From contig QCQA01000005.1 of assembly GCA_003212335.1 (NCBI GenBank), positions 29,868-93,867 on the forward strand: 64,000 nt of DNA, given 5' to 3'. Of this stretch, positions 33,481 to 43,081 are shown piece by piece (position 1 is the first letter of the stretch; every line of letters starts with the position of its first letter). The stretch comes from SAR86 cluster bacterium AG-447-A08. Lineage in GTDB: Bacteria; Pseudomonadota; Gammaproteobacteria; Magnimaribacterales; Magnimaribacteraceae. Position numbers and translations under genes: made by a program. Below the pieces are notes generated by a model, which was given only the letters and a program-made list of their open reading frames with translations, had not been told where the DNA came from and made no database searches.

Positions 33481-34106
33481 ATTTTGTAGATCAAATAATT
33501 TCGGAAATTGATAAGGGTATAAAATTCTCTTTGGATAATTACCAAAAAGAAAATAGACAATATCCTGCAGCTGATATAAATGACGATAATCTTAGTGAAT
33601 TTGATAGAAATAATTCAGCTAATCTTATGAGAGTTAATCATTCCGGAGAAGTTGCTGCTCAAGGCCTATATAGAGGCCAAGCTCTCACAGCAAGATTGGA
33701 GGGTACTAGAGAAAAAATGGATCATGCAGCTCTAGAAGAATTAGATCATCTATCATGGTGTAATAAGCGCTTAGAGGAACTTAATGATAAACCCAGTTTG
33801 CTCAGTCCAATATGGTATGGTCTTTCTTTTGGTATGGGAGCTATAGCAGGCGCTGCAGGTGATAAATGGAGCTTAGGATTTGTTCATGAAACAGAAGAGC
33901 AAGTTGTTACCCATCTAGAAGGGCATTTAGATAAACTTTCAACTGAAGATAAAAAGACAATTGCAATTCTTGAACAAATGAGAATTGATGAAGCTCAACA
34001 TAGTCAAGAAGCACTCGAGTCAGGTGCTGAAGATCTTCCCGAAGGGATTAAAAAACTCATGTCAGTTATTGCCCGAGTAATGACAAAATCTAGTTATTAC
34101 ATCTAG
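33477..34106 (+). CDS. coq7: Coq7-type ubiquinone hydroxylase
   Basis: The 209-residue diiron carboxylate protein has the paired ligand motifs 'LMRVNHSGEVAAQGLYRGQ', 'EELDHLSW' (ExxH) and 'VHETEEQVVTHLEGHL ... MRIDEAQHSQ' (ExxH). Coq7 hydroxylates demethoxyubiquinone in ubiquinone synthesis and is a peripheral inner-membrane protein. It replaces UbiF in many gammaproteobacteria, including Pseudomonas. It overlaps purD by four bases, an unusual neighbour, and oxygen-dependent ubiquinone synthesis fits an aerobic lifestyle. Confidence 0.96.
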   Translation: MNFVDQIISEIDKGIKFSLDNYQKENRQYPAADINDDNLSEFDRNNSANLMRVNHSGEVAAQGLYRGQALTARLEGTREKMDHAALEELDHLSWCNKRLEELNDKPSLLSPIWYGLSFGMGAIAGAAGDKWSLGFVHETEEQVVTHLEGHLDKLSTEDKKTIAILEQMRIDEAQHSQEALESGAEDLPEGIKKLMSVIARVMTKSSYYI

Positions 34107-34131
34107 TAAAAAATAATTTCCAAATTACTTA

Positions 34132-34167
34132 TTGATAATTAAATATACCAAGGTATAGTTGCGCGCG
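34132..34167 (+). promoter_or_regulatory. Promoter of the RRM protein gene
   Basis: TTGATA (34132-34137), a 16-base spacer, TATAGT (34154-34159) and a GC-rich discriminator TGCGCGCG (34160-34167) form a good sigma-70 promoter. The leader of about 36 bases has a small AGCA/TGCT hairpin and a clear Shine-Dalgarno (AAAAGGAAAA). The GC-rich block is striking in this AT-rich DNA and recurs at rpoD, rpsU and rpoZ. Confidence 0.7.
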
Positions 34168-34203
34168 TAGCAATAATGCTGCAGTTATAGAAAAGGAAAA
34201 TTA

Positions 34204-34449
34204 ATGAATATATACGTTGGAAACATTCCCTGGAGCACATCTGAGGAAGAACTTGAAGCTCATTTTGCCCAGTACGGAAACGTCAACGCGGTCAGGATAA
34301 TCACGGAAGGTCACTCAGGTAGATCTAAAGGATTTGGATTTGTTGAGATGGAATCTAAAGAATCTGGTCAAGCAGCTATAGAGGCTCTTGATGGACAAGA
34401 TTTCGGTGGAAGAGATCTAAGAGTAAACGAAGCCAAACCAAGAGACTAG
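34204..34449 (+). CDS. Single-RRM RNA-binding protein
   Basis: The 81-residue protein is one RNA recognition motif with RNP2 'IYVGNIPW' (residues 3-10) and RNP1 'RSKGFGFVEM' (about 41-50); the aromatic RNA-contacting positions Tyr4, Phe45 and Phe47 are present. Bacterial single-RRM proteins are often cold- or stress-induced RNA-binding proteins. It lacks the glycine-rich tail of cyanobacterial Rbp proteins, ending in 'EAKPRD'. It has its own strong promoter and a two-way terminator, so it is a stand-alone, probably abundant product. Confidence 0.92.
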   Translation: MNIYVGNIPWSTSEEELEAHFAQYGNVNAVRIITEGHSGRSKGFGFVEMESKESGQAAIEALDGQDFGGRDLRVNEAKPRD

Positions 34450-34499
34450 TTATCTTGTAGAAGAAATTTTCTTTTCTTCTCTTATCAAAAAATCATATG

Positions 34500-34528
34500 A
34501 AATAGCCAAGACAATGTCTTGGCTATTT
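34500..34528. terminator. Two-way terminator between RRM gene and trpC
   Basis: A perfect 13-bp stem (AAATAGCCAAGAC / GTCTTGGCTATTT) with a 3-base loop AAT lies between the RRM gene stop and the convergent trpC stop. TTTCTCTT follows on the plus strand and a T-rich stretch on the minus strand, so it can end transcription from both sides. Confidence 0.85.
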
Positions 34529-34577
34529 CTCTTGCGTGACTGAAACTTTTAATCAAAGAGGTTTCATCTCCGAAGAA

Positions 34578-35366
34578 CTATGAAAAGAATAATTTTTTCA
34601 TCTCTTGACCTGGATCATTTGCTCTCATGAAAGACTCTCCGACCAAAAAATTTGAAACGCCATAAGAAATTATTTCGTTAATATCTTCTCTATTTTTTAT
34701 ACCGCTTTCTGAAACAACTAAAGCTTCCTCTAATTGCATAGAAAGATCTCTTGTAGTTTCAAGACTTACTTCAAAGGTACTTAAATTCCTATTATTAATA
34801 CCTATCAGTGAAAAATCCATAGTTAGAATACGATCTAATTCTTCTTGATTATGAACCTCAACTAATACGTCAACCGATAGCTCATCTGCGATATTCTTGT
34901 AGTCTTTTAACTGAGCATCCGATAAAGCCGATACGATTAAAAGAACGCAATCTGCACCATAAAGCTTACTTTGGTAGATTTGATACTCATCAACAATAAA
35001 ATCTTTTCTCAATAAGGGTATTTGAACAATATTCCTGACTTGTTGAAGATAATCTAAAGATCCCTGAAAGTAGACCTCATCTGTCAAAATACTTAAACAT
35101 GTTGCCCCATTATTTTCATATTGTTGAGCAATTTCCGTAGGAGAAAAATCTTCTCTTATTATCCCTTTGCTAGGAGAAGCTTTTTTAATCTCAGCTATTA
35201 CTGATATCAATCCTTTTTCATTCCTTTCTTTTATGGCTTTGATAAATCCTTTTCTAGGAGAACAATCTTCTATCCTCAATTTGATTTCATCTAAATTTAG
35301 TACAGATTTCTGTTGCTCTACTTCCTGTACTTTTGTACTTAAAATTTTATCTAAATAACTAGCCAT
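34578..35366 (-). CDS. trpC: TrpC, indole-3-glycerol phosphate synthase
   Basis: The 262-residue TIM-barrel enzyme closes CdRP to indole-3-glycerol phosphate. Signature motifs are 'VIAEIKKASPSKGIIREDF', 'LSILTDEVYFQGSLDYL', 'PLLRKDFIVDEYQIYQSKLYGADCVLLI', 'GINNRNLSTFEV' and 'VSESGI'. It is the monofunctional form without a TrpF domain. It is last in the rpe-trpE-trpG-trpD-trpC cluster and overlaps the trpD stop region by one base. trpF, trpB and trpA are not in this window. Confidence 0.98.
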   Translation of the reverse strand: MASYLDKILSTKVQEVEQQKSVLNLDEIKLRIEDCSPRKGFIKAIKERNEKGLISVIAEIKKASPSKGIIREDFSPTEIAQQYENNGATCLSILTDEVYFQGSLDYLQQVRNIVQIPLLRKDFIVDEYQIYQSKLYGADCVLLIVSALSDAQLKDYKNIADELSVDVLVEVHNQEELDRILTMDFSLIGINNRNLSTFEVSLETTRDLSMQLEEALVVSESGIKNREDINEIISYGVSNFLVGESFMRANDPGQEMKKLFFS

Positions 35367-36382
35367 TAAAATTTTGAAGAAAAATCAATAAGTTCGTTTA
35401 ATTTTGCAATCCCTCCGCCCTCTTTTATGCAATCTTTTGCTAATTCCACACCTGAATCTAGAGAATCTGAAATATCAGATATATAGAGAGCAGCACCAGC
35501 AGCCATAGCAACCATTGCACTTGCTTCTTTGTGCTCTCCGCACAAAGCTAAATTTGCAATCTGTAAACTTTGTTCAGGTGAATTTGCTTCTAGCCCTCCT
35601 AAAGATGAGGTTTCAAAGCCAAAATCTTCAGGACAAATTTGGAACTCAGTAATAGTGCCTTTTTTCATTTCCACTACCGAAGTAGGTGCAGCTATACTTA
35701 TTTCATCCAAACCATCTTCTGAATGGACAATTAATAAATGCTCACTTCCAAGCTCTTTTAAAACCTGAGCAATTGGAAGCATCCACTTTTTATCATAGAC
35801 GCCCATAAGTTGCCTCTTTGCTGAGGCAGGATTAGTTAGAGGTCCTAAAATATTAAAGATACTTTTCTGTCCAATCTCTTTTCTCGGACCGATCACATGT
35901 TTCATGGCGCTATGGTGAGAAGGTGCAAACATAAATCCAATACCAACTTCTTCGATACACTGAGCTATTTCTTCTGGTTTCAAGGACAAAGAAACACCAG
36001 CTTCTTCTAGAAAGTCAGCACTTCCACTTTTTCGAGTAGCAGTTCTATTACCGTGTTTTGCAACTTTAGCACCGCAATAACTTGCAACAAAAGCCGAAGT
36101 AGTTGAAACATTAAAGATGCCAATACCCGTTCCTCCTGTTCCACATGTATCTATTAACTTAGGGGTATCAGTTATTACCTTAGCGGATAGATTTCGCATA
36201 GCATGTGCCGCTCCTAAAACTTCATCTACAGTTTCTCCTTTCATCGAAAGGGCAATTAAAAAGGCTCCAATTTGTGCATCAGTCGATCCCCCATTTAAAA
36301 TATCCGACATAATTGCAGACATCTCTGACTGTGTGAGATTGTTATTTGAAGAAACTTTACTGATGCCCTCTTGTATATTCAT
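35366..36382 (-). CDS. trpD: TrpD, anthranilate phosphoribosyltransferase
   Basis: The 338-residue enzyme transfers phosphoribose from PRPP to anthranilate. It has the glycine-rich PRPP site 'DTCGTGGTGIGIFNVST', 'KHGNRTATRKSGSADFLEEAGV', 'FMFAPSHHSAMKHV' and 'FNILGPLTNPA'. It is the stand-alone form, not fused to TrpG. Three bases separate it from trpG and one base overlaps trpC, so the genes are translationally coupled. Confidence 0.98.
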   Translation of the reverse strand: MNIQEGISKVSSNNNLTQSEMSAIMSDILNGGSTDAQIGAFLIALSMKGETVDEVLGAAHAMRNLSAKVITDTPKLIDTCGTGGTGIGIFNVSTTSAFVASYCGAKVAKHGNRTATRKSGSADFLEEAGVSLSLKPEEIAQCIEEVGIGFMFAPSHHSAMKHVIGPRKEIGQKSIFNILGPLTNPASAKRQLMGVYDKKWMLPIAQVLKELGSEHLLIVHSEDGLDEISIAAPTSVVEMKKGTITEFQICPEDFGFETSSLGGLEANSPEQSLQIANLALCGEHKEASAMVAMAAGAALYISDISDSLDSGVELAKDCIKEGGGIAKLNELIDFSSKF

Positions 36383-36385
36383 AAT

Positions 36386-36952
36386 TTAATATTCTTCTAG
36401 AAAGTTCTTGAGTAATTTTTTACCAAATTCAGTAGCGATAGATTCTGGATGGAATTGAATACCCGTCACAGGGATAGAATTATGCTGTATGGCCATTATG
36501 GTCCCATCTTCAGACCTGGCTGTAATATTGAATTCTTCTGATAAAGAAGACTCTTCTATTATTAAAGAATGATACCTAGTAGCTAAAAATTCATTTTCTA
36601 TAGAAGAAAAGATTCCTTCCCCATTATGGCTTATCTTTGAAAGCTTGCCGTGCATAATCTCTTTAGCTTTTACAATATTTGCTCCATAAGCTGAACCAAT
36701 AGATTGATGTCCAAGACAGACTCCTAGTATAGGAATCTTTCCTGAGAACTCTTCTATGACTTCAATAGATATGCCCGCCTCTTTGGGCGTACAAGGACCT
36801 GGAGAAATGACCAGGTATTCGGGAGACTTTTTTGTAATCTGAGAAATAGTGATTTCATCATTTCTGTGCACCTCAACTTCTTGATCCATTTCATAAAAAT
36901 ACTGTACTAAGTTGTATGTGAAGGAGTCGTAATTATCAATCATCAACAACAT
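36386..36952 (-). CDS. trpG: TrpG, anthranilate synthase glutaminase subunit
   Basis: About 188 residues; class I glutamine amidotransferase with 'MIDNYDSFTYNLVQYF', 'ISPGPCTPKEAG', nucleophile Cys in 'LGVCLGHQSIG' and the His-Glu pair in 'GIQFHPES'. It feeds ammonia to TrpE; such subunits can also serve PabB for folate. I chose the ATG at 36952, one base after the trpE stop and with AAGG upstream; the frame stays open to 37033 but that extension lies inside trpE and is not family-like. Confidence 0.96.
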   Translation of the reverse strand: MLLMIDNYDSFTYNLVQYFYEMDQEVEVHRNDEITISQITKKSPEYLVISPGPCTPKEAGISIEVIEEFSGKIPILGVCLGHQSIGSAYGANIVKAKEIMHGKLSKISHNGEGIFSSIENEFLATRYHSLIIEESSLSEEFNITARSEDGTIMAIQHNSIPVTGIQFHPESIATEFGKKLLKNFLEEY

Positions 36953-36953
36953 A

Positions 36954-38396
36954 TTAACCTTCCAACTTTTCCTGAACCATTTCAGCAGCCTTAAATATTG
37001 CTCTGCCTTTATTAAGAGACTCTTTCCACTCAAGATCAGGAACAGAATCAGCTACCCAACCTCCTCCAGCCTGAATATACAGAACATCATCTTTTATTAC
37101 AGCCGTTCTGATAGCTATAGCCATATCCATATTACCCTGCCAGGATAAATAACCTATCGCACCGCCGTAAATACCTCGTTTAACAGGCTCAAACTCATCA
37201 ATTATCTCCATGGCTCTTATTTTTGGTGCTCCAGAGACTGTTCCTGCAGGAAAGGTTGCTTTAAATACATCAATTGCAGAAAAATCCTTTCTAATCTCCG
37301 CTTCAACATTAGAAACCATATGCATGACATGACTGTATTTTTCAACTCCAAATTGTTCTGTAACAACAACAGAACCTGGTTCTGCAATTCTGCCCACATC
37401 ATTTCTGCCTAAATCTATTAGCATAAGATGCTCAGCTATTTCTTTAGGGTCATTGACCATATCTTTTTCCATAGCTACATCATCTTCATCGTCTTTACCC
37501 CGTCTTCTTGTTCCTGCAATGGGCCTAACAGTAACTTTGTCATCTTCGAGTCTAGCTAAAATTTCAGGAGAAGAACCTACTATATAAAATTCATCTAAGT
37601 TCAAATAATACATGTAAGGCGAAGGGTTTAATTGTCTAATAGATCTATATAAAGCTATTGGATCTGCTGTAAAAGGGAGAGACATTCTCTGAGAACAAAC
37701 GACCTGCATAATGTCTCCATCTTCAATATATTTTTTAGCCTTCTCTACTGATTTTTTGAAATCAGTTTCGCCAAAACCTGAAATGAAATCAGATTCAGTA
37801 ATACTTTTTTCTGGTGTTATGAAAGATTCAAAACTCAAAGGACTTTGCAACTTAGACTCTAAATCATCAAGACGGTTTTCAGCCTCAATCTTTTCCTCAT
37901 CGGAATTAACTAAGATTATCAGGTGCAATTTATTTTTTAAATTATCAAAAACAGCCACCTCTTCAGAAACCATAAATAGTGCGTCAGGTGTTCCTATAGT
38001 GTCTGGAGGTACTGAGCTAGCTAATCTCTTCTCAATATATCTAACACAATCATATGCAAAGTAACCGACAAGGCCGCCGTTGAATTTTGGTAAGTTAGGA
38101 TCCTCTTCTAAGTTAAAACTTTTTTGAAGCTCGTCAATATAACTTAGGGGATCATCTGAAATTATACTTTCGAGAACTTCGCCATCCTGAAGTATTTCAA
38201 TCTGATTCTCAATTATTTTTATTATCTTCCTTGCCTTAAGGCCTATGAGAGAATATCTGGCCCACTTTTCACCACCCTCTACAGACTCAAATAAATAACT
38301 ATAGGAGCAATCAGCTAATTTTCTATAAACGCTTAAAGGTGTTTCCATATCCGCTAGGATTTCTCTAGAAACAGGTATCTTTTTTTGAATATCCAC
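36954..38396 (-). CDS. trpE: TrpE, anthranilate synthase component I
   Basis: The 480-residue chorismate-utilising enzyme has the N-terminal Trp-binding part including 'YSYLFESVEGGEKWARYSLIG', where the ESVEGGE motif marks feedback inhibition by tryptophan. The catalytic domain has 'DIMQVVCSQRMSLPF', 'PIAGTRRRGKDDEDD', 'HLMLIDLGRNDVGRIA', 'FPAGTVSGAPKIRAMEII' and 'IQAGGGWVADSVPDLEW'. The start is GTG overlapping the rpe stop by one base (TAGTG). No leader peptide or attenuator is possible here, so regulation is likely by feedback or upstream. Confidence 0.98.
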   Translation of the reverse strand: MDIQKKIPVSREILADMETPLSVYRKLADCSYSYLFESVEGGEKWARYSLIGLKARKIIKIIENQIEILQDGEVLESIISDDPLSYIDELQKSFNLEEDPNLPKFNGGLVGYFAYDCVRYIEKRLASSVPPDTIGTPDALFMVSEEVAVFDNLKNKLHLIILVNSDEEKIEAENRLDDLESKLQSPLSFESFITPEKSITESDFISGFGETDFKKSVEKAKKYIEDGDIMQVVCSQRMSLPFTADPIALYRSIRQLNPSPYMYYLNLDEFYIVGSSPEILARLEDDKVTVRPIAGTRRRGKDDEDDVAMEKDMVNDPKEIAEHLMLIDLGRNDVGRIAEPGSVVVTEQFGVEKYSHVMHMVSNVEAEIRKDFSAIDVFKATFPAGTVSGAPKIRAMEIIDEFEPVKRGIYGGAIGYLSWQGNMDMAIAIRTAVIKDDVLYIQAGGGWVADSVPDLEWKESLNKGRAIFKAAEMVQEKLEG

Positions 38397-39073
38397 TATC
38401 CTACAGATTTTAAAGAGGCTCTCATCTGCTTAATTGGATCGATATAATCTGTTTGATTAAAGATCGCTGATCCTGCAACGAATGTGTCAGCTCCGGCGGA
38501 TGCAACCTTTGATATGTTATCTAAATTTATTCCACCATCTACTTCTAATCTAATATTTAAATTATGTCTGTCTATTAAAGAACGAACCTTTGTTACTTTA
38601 TTCAAAACTGAGTCAATAAACTTCTGACCTCCAAATCCAGGATTTACAGACATTAATAACACCATATCTAGTTTCTCAATTGACTCTTCTAGCAAACTAA
38701 CTGGTGAAGCTGGATTGAGTACCAAGCCTGCTTTACATTTAAGACTTTTTATAAGTTCGATAGATCTATCTACATGGTCGGACGCTTCTGGATGAAAAGT
38801 TATATAAGTTGAACCCGCCTCGGCAAAACTTTCTATTAACTTATCAACAGGCTTAACCATGAGATGGGTATCAATAGGTGCTTTAATTCCGTAATCTCTA
38901 AGCGCCTTACAGACCATAGGTCCTATAGTTAAATTAGGAACATAGTGATTATCCATCACATCAAAATGAATCCAATCTGCGCCAGCATCTAAAACATTTT
39001 TGGACTCCTCTCCAAGACGAGCGAAATCGGCAGATAGTATTGATGGTGCAATTATGTAGTCTTTACTGCTCAT
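38396..39073 (-). CDS. rpe: Rpe, ribulose-phosphate 3-epimerase
   Basis: About 225 residues; TIM barrel with '[19 protein letters not shown]', metal ligands in '[18 protein letters not shown]' and 'DTHLMVKPV', '[12 protein letters not shown]', and '[12 protein letters not shown]'. It interconverts ribulose-5-P and xylulose-5-P in the pentose phosphate pathway. I use ATG 39073, which fits the family N-terminus; a TTG at 39082 with GAAGAG upstream is an alternative adding three residues. It sits between murU and trpE. Pseudomonas has rpe-gph-trpE; gph is missing here. Confidence 0.96.
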   Translation of the reverse strand: MSSKDYIIAPSILSADFARLGEESKNVLDAGADWIHFDVMDNHYVPNLTIGPMVCKALRDYGIKAPIDTHLMVKPVDKLIESFAEAGSTYITFHPEASDHVDRSIELIKSLKCKAGLVLNPASPVSLLEESIEKLDMVLLMSVNPGFGGQKFIDSVLNKVTKVRSLIDRHNLNIRLEVDGGINLDNISKVASAGADTFVAGSAIFNQTDYIDPIKQMRASLKSVG

Positions 39074-39084
39074 TAGGTGCAAGT

Positions 39085-39750
39085 TTACTCTTCACCTAAA
39101 GAGGCGTCTAATCTTTCAACATCTTCTATGGTATTTAGATTCTCGAAAGCACCTTCATAAAGCTCTCCTGAGACTAATCCTTTTGCGGCTGCAGGCTTTA
39201 AGAAATCATCCCAAAGCTCAGCTTTAAATACTTTGGATTCATTAAAAAGTTCTGGTGATAAAATCGAAATACCAGAAAAAGTATATTTATTGTTACCGCT
39301 CTGTAGATCAATTAATCCATTTACAAGCGCAACATCTCCAGCCAAATTATGTTCGGGATTAGGGACAAGAACCATATGAGCAAGTTTTCCTTTTTCAAGA
39401 CTCAATCCTTTTAAATTGAAGTCTGTCCAAGTATCGGAACTTAGAGCAATAAAGGGGTCTTGAAAGTGATGGATAGAATTACAGATCCCACCGCCAGTGC
39501 CTAGAAGCTCCTTCTCCAATGAATATGAGATTTTTAAACCATAATTCGAGCCATCACCTAGGAAGTTTATGATTTTTTCACCAAAGTGGTGAACATTAAT
39601 GATCACCTCACTGACATTATTCTCTTTAAGTTTGAGGATATTTCGTTCAATTAAGGAGATGCCCCCTACTCGTATAAGAGGTTTAGGGTTATTGTCAGTA
39701 AATGGATGTAATCTGGTCCCTTTACCTGCAGCCATCAAGAAGGCTTTCAA
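39085..39750 (-). CDS. murU: MurU, MurNAc-1-phosphate uridylyltransferase
   Basis: The 221-residue nucleotidyltransferase has '[27 protein letters not shown]', '[13 protein letters not shown]', '[12 protein letters not shown]', '[11 protein letters not shown]' and '[13 protein letters not shown]'. With AmgK it makes UDP-MurNAc directly from MurNAc, bypassing de novo synthesis (the fosfomycin-insensitive recycling route known in Pseudomonas). Its start overlaps the amgK stop by four bases, which supports the assignment over a generic sugar nucleotidyltransferase. Confidence 0.92.
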   Translation of the reverse strand: MKAFLMAAGKGTRLHPFTDNNPKPLIRVGGISLIERNILKLKENNVSEVIINVHHFGEKIINFLGDGSNYGLKISYSLEKELLGTGGGICNSIHHFQDPFIALSSDTWTDFNLKGLSLEKGKLAHMVLVPNPEHNLAGDVALVNGLIDLQSGNNKYTFSGISILSPELFNESKVFKAELWDDFLKPAAAKGLVSGELYEGAFENLNTIEDVERLDASLGEE

Positions 39751-40763
39751 TTTATTTCCTCCAAAGTAACTAAGAGTTTTGGCTCGACCTTATTTCTTAA
39801 AAATATTGCGGTTTCCCTAAGCTCATTGTATTGCATGGAATCTTCATATAGGTACCTAAGGGTTTGTATTAAATCTCTTAGCCTAAAAGATTTCTTATCT
39901 CTAATATGCAATCTAGCAAGAGTGCCTAGGATTCTAAATTGACGTTGAAAACCTGCAAAGTGAACATCTCTCTCTAAACCTTCTAGGCTTATATTAATAT
40001 CATGTTTTTTAGAGTGGAGATTGCTCAAATAAAAATTTAAATATTCTGAAAACTCTCCTTTATCTAAAGGGTTATCAATATCCTTCATAATTGAAACCAG
40101 ATCTAAGCTATAAGGTCCTATACATAAATCTTGGAAATCCAGAATTCCAAGTTCAGAATCTTCCAAAAGCATTAGATTTCTAAATTCAAAATCAAAATGA
40201 CAAAGAGCATAGGGTTGTGAAGAGCACTGATCGGCAATAATTTCCCAGGAATTTAGGAGCATCTCTTTTTCATTATTGGAATAATGCAGATCTAAGAGTC
40301 CAAAGAAAAACCATTCTTCAAATAATTTCATCTGTTCAATAAGAAGTTGTTTCGAGAGACTTGATAAGGATTGGTGAGGCGCACAAGCTTGAAGTTTAAG
40401 AACCTCGCTTATCGATTGCTTGTAAAAAGAATCTTTATTTTTATTATTGATTTCTAACTGAAGAACACTATTTCCAAAATCCTCCAGAATCATAAAACCC
40501 TTTTGGTGATCGTATGCCTCGACCTTTGGCACTCTAATACCATGTTCAAGCAAGAAACAAGAATATCGCTCAAATAGCTTATTTTCTTCTGATTCAGGTC
40601 GAGTAATGACTCCAATCTTAGAGTTCGATTCAGTATGAATCCTGAAATAATTTCTTAGACTAGCCTGCTCTCTTAAAGGCTCTAGCTCAAGAACATTATT
40701 GAATCCTAGATTTGAGCTCTGCAACAGCACCCAATTCAACAAGTCATCTTTCATCTCTGTCAT
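39747..40763 (-). CDS. amgK: AmgK, anomeric MurNAc/GlcNAc kinase
   Basis: The 338-residue aminoglycoside-phosphotransferase-fold kinase has 'FMILEDFGNSVLQLEI', the catalytic loop 'ALCHFDFEFRNLML' (HxDxxxxN) and metal Asp in 'LGILDFQDLCIGPYSLDLVS'. It phosphorylates C1 of MurNAc in peptidoglycan recycling. It is paired with murU and divergent from lptD, as in Pseudomonas. A perfect TATAAT lies only three bases upstream of the first ATG (40772-40767), so the transcript may be leaderless or translation may start at the second ATG (40754). Confidence 0.92.
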   Translation of the reverse strand: MTEMKDDLLNWVLLQSSNLGFNNVLELEPLREQASLRNYFRIHTESNSKIGVITRPESEENKLFERYSCFLLEHGIRVPKVEAYDHQKGFMILEDFGNSVLQLEINNKNKDSFYKQSISEVLKLQACAPHQSLSSLSKQLLIEQMKLFEEWFFFGLLDLHYSNNEKEMLLNSWEIIADQCSSQPYALCHFDFEFRNLMLLEDSELGILDFQDLCIGPYSLDLVSIMKDIDNPLDKGEFSEYLNFYLSNLHSKKHDINISLEGLERDVHFAGFQRQFRILGTLARLHIRDKKSFRLRDLIQTLRYLYEDSMQYNELRETAIFLRNKVEPKLLVTLEEIN

Positions 40764-40850
40764 AATATTATAGTAATGAATGAAGGTCTTCCTTTATGAT
40801 CTCTATAAGTTTATGGAACAATCAATGTTTAAAACACTCTAAAGTGTAAT

Positions 40851-43061
40851 ATGCCTAAAGAAAAACCCTTCATCTCTTCAATAATCATTTTCTATATGAT
40901 TATTGCTTCTAATTTTGTATTAGCTGATGAGACTAAAGGCATAAAGATAAGATCCATAGATGCCGAGATTATTGAATCTGCAGAAGGTGATCTGCTAAAG
41001 CTGGAAGGTAATGTGATTATCAAGACCGATAGTGTTGAGCTATGGTCTGATAAGGCGCTTTATGACCGAAGTAATCAAGAAATAAGCCTTGAAGGTAATG
41101 TTCGTGCTTTATCTAAGAATCTATCTATGGATGCCAGGCAAATGAAAGCGGATTTTTTAGATAATTCTTTCTTGCTAACTCACTCAAGCTTCACATTTAT
41201 GCAGCGCGGATTTGGTAAAGCACAAGCCGTATCTTTTAAAATTAACGAGGATATTGAACTTCTAAATGTTTCTATCTCTAGTTGCAATAATGAGAAGGCT
41301 AATTGGAATTTAGAAGCGAGTGAAATTACTATCTTGAAGGATAGGCGAAATGTCATCACAAAGGATGTAAAAGTTAAGGTAAATGATATACCTATTTTGT
41401 ACCTACCTTATATGAGGTCTGCTGTAGGAAAAGAAAAATTCTCTGGATTTCTTTCTCCATCTATTAAACAAGGCAAAGATGGATTAGACGTATCCATTCC
41501 TTACTTCATTAACCTAGCTTCAAACTACGACTTAACTATAAATCCAAGATTTATAGAAGAAAGAGGTTCGGGTTTTGGTGCAGAGGGGAGGTTCCTTACA
41601 AAGAATTCAAAAGGCTTATTGGCATTTTCCTATTTTCCAGAAGACAGGAAATTAAGAAAGCAAACTGGTTTTGATGATAAAAGATGGGCAACAAAGATAA
41701 GTTCTCAATCTATTTTAGGCTCAAATTTATTTATCAACCTTAATTCAGAACATGTAAGTGATAACTTATATTTCGAGGATCTAAATGATGATATTCTGGG
41801 TACCCAGCAGAAAGACTTTTTGACTAGAAGTCTTGCAATTAGATTTGATAGCGAAAATCTTGCGCTAAAAGGCAAACTAAAGCACTTTCACAATCTTAAT
41901 CCATTTTCATATGACGAATACGAAACAAGGCCACATTTGAATTTGGATTATCACAAAAAATTTAATAACTTAGGGCTGAGACTGATAACCGACTATTCTA
42001 AATTTTCTTATGATGAAAGCTTCAATCCACTTGAAAAAGAAAATAACCTCAAACGTACATATGTGGAGCCATCACTTTATTTCTTCAAAACTTCTCACTC
42101 TTATATAACTACATTTAAAGCGGGTAAAAGAGACATTACCTACAAAGATAAGTTAGATTCAACTGATAATAGTTACAATTGGGCAGAACTTACATACAAA
42201 ATTTTCTTAGAAAAAAGACATGGGTCAAAATTTAAAAGCCTAAGCCCAATAGCCAAAATTGTTTGGTTAGATGGAGAAAACAGATTTAACAAAAGCATAG
42301 ATTCTAAATTTCTAGATTTAAACTTTGATACTTTATTTAATAAAAATTGGTATTCCGGTTCTGATCTCTTCCTTGAAGAGAATAGATTAATACTTGGGTT
42401 TGAGCATAATTACTTTGATACCTCTAATGGAGATGAAATATATCTATCTCTTGGTCGTGCGTTCTTCGATGATAAAGAAAATAACTTGAGAGGTGATTCT
42501 AAGCAATCCTCCTATGTAGCTGAATTAAGGACTACGATATCTAATAAACTTAGTTTAAATGGCTCTATCGAGATAGACTCAAGCCTTGAAACTATATCTC
42601 GAGGCCAGCTCGGAATAACGTATAAGAAAGATCAAAGAAATAATATTCAATTGAGATCTATTTATAAAAGATATGCAAATTACCTTAATGAAACTTCTAT
42701 ATGGGATGATGCAGATCAACCCATAAACCAGTTAGAGTTAATTTCTCAATGGGAGTTAACTGACAAACTCCTGTTCTTTGGGAAAATATCTAAAGATTTT
42801 GAAATGAATTACTCTAGAGATATATCCTATGGAGTTGAGTACTCAAATTGTTGTCTTAAGCTGGGAGTAATGAAAAGAAAATGGAAAGATCAAAACTACT
42901 ACAATTTTTTCAATATGGAGCAAGATACTCTTAGTGATCTAATGGGGAATATCCAAGCAGACAGAGAAAGAGACAATATCTATCTCTTTTTTGAACTTAC
43001 AGAACTAGGCAGGTTTGGAAAAACAATATCAGAAGTTTTGACTTCACGATCGTTTCAGTAA
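40851..43061 (+). CDS. lptD: LptD, LPS-assembly outer-membrane protein
   Basis: The 736-residue protein has a signal peptide (ending 'SNFVLADE'), an OstA-like jellyroll domain ('KLEGNVIIKTDSVELWSDKALYD', 'GNVRALSKNLSMDARQMKADF') and a large C-terminal beta-barrel rich in aromatic strands. The late 'YSNCCLKLGVMKRKW' carries the paired cysteines that make the inter-domain disulfides with the N-terminal Cys (here 'ISSCNNE'). It inserts LPS into the outer leaflet with LptE. A small ACACT/AGTGT hairpin ends three bases before the ATG, and no Shine-Dalgarno is seen. Confidence 0.96.
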   Translation: MPKEKPFISSIIIFYMIIASNFVLADETKGIKIRSIDAEIIESAEGDLLKLEGNVIIKTDSVELWSDKALYDRSNQEISLEGNVRALSKNLSMDARQMKADFLDNSFLLTHSSFTFMQRGFGKAQAVSFKINEDIELLNVSISSCNNEKANWNLEASEITILKDRRNVITKDVKVKVNDIPILYLPYMRSAVGKEKFSGFLSPSIKQGKDGLDVSIPYFINLASNYDLTINPRFIEERGSGFGAEGRFLTKNSKGLLAFSYFPEDRKLRKQTGFDDKRWATKISSQSILGSNLFINLNSEHVSDNLYFEDLNDDILGTQQKDFLTRSLAIRFDSENLALKGKLKHFHNLNPFSYDEYETRPHLNLDYHKKFNNLGLRLITDYSKFSYDESFNPLEKENNLKRTYVEPSLYFFKTSHSYITTFKAGKRDITYKDKLDSTDNSYNWAELTYKIFLEKRHGSKFKSLSPIAKIVWLDGENRFNKSIDSKFLDLNFDTLFNKNWYSGSDLFLEENRLILGFEHNYFDTSNGDEIYLSLGRAFFDDKENNLRGDSKQSSYVAELRTTISNKLSLNGSIEIDSSLETISRGQLGITYKKDQRNNIQLRSIYKRYANYLNETSIWDDADQPINQLELISQWELTDKLLFFGKISKDFEMNYSRDISYGVEYSNCCLKLGVMKRKWKDQNYYNFFNMEQDTLSDLMGNIQADRERDNIYLFFELTELGRFGKTISEVLTSRSFQ

Positions 43062-43081
43062 TTGCAAGAAGAGCAAAAAAG

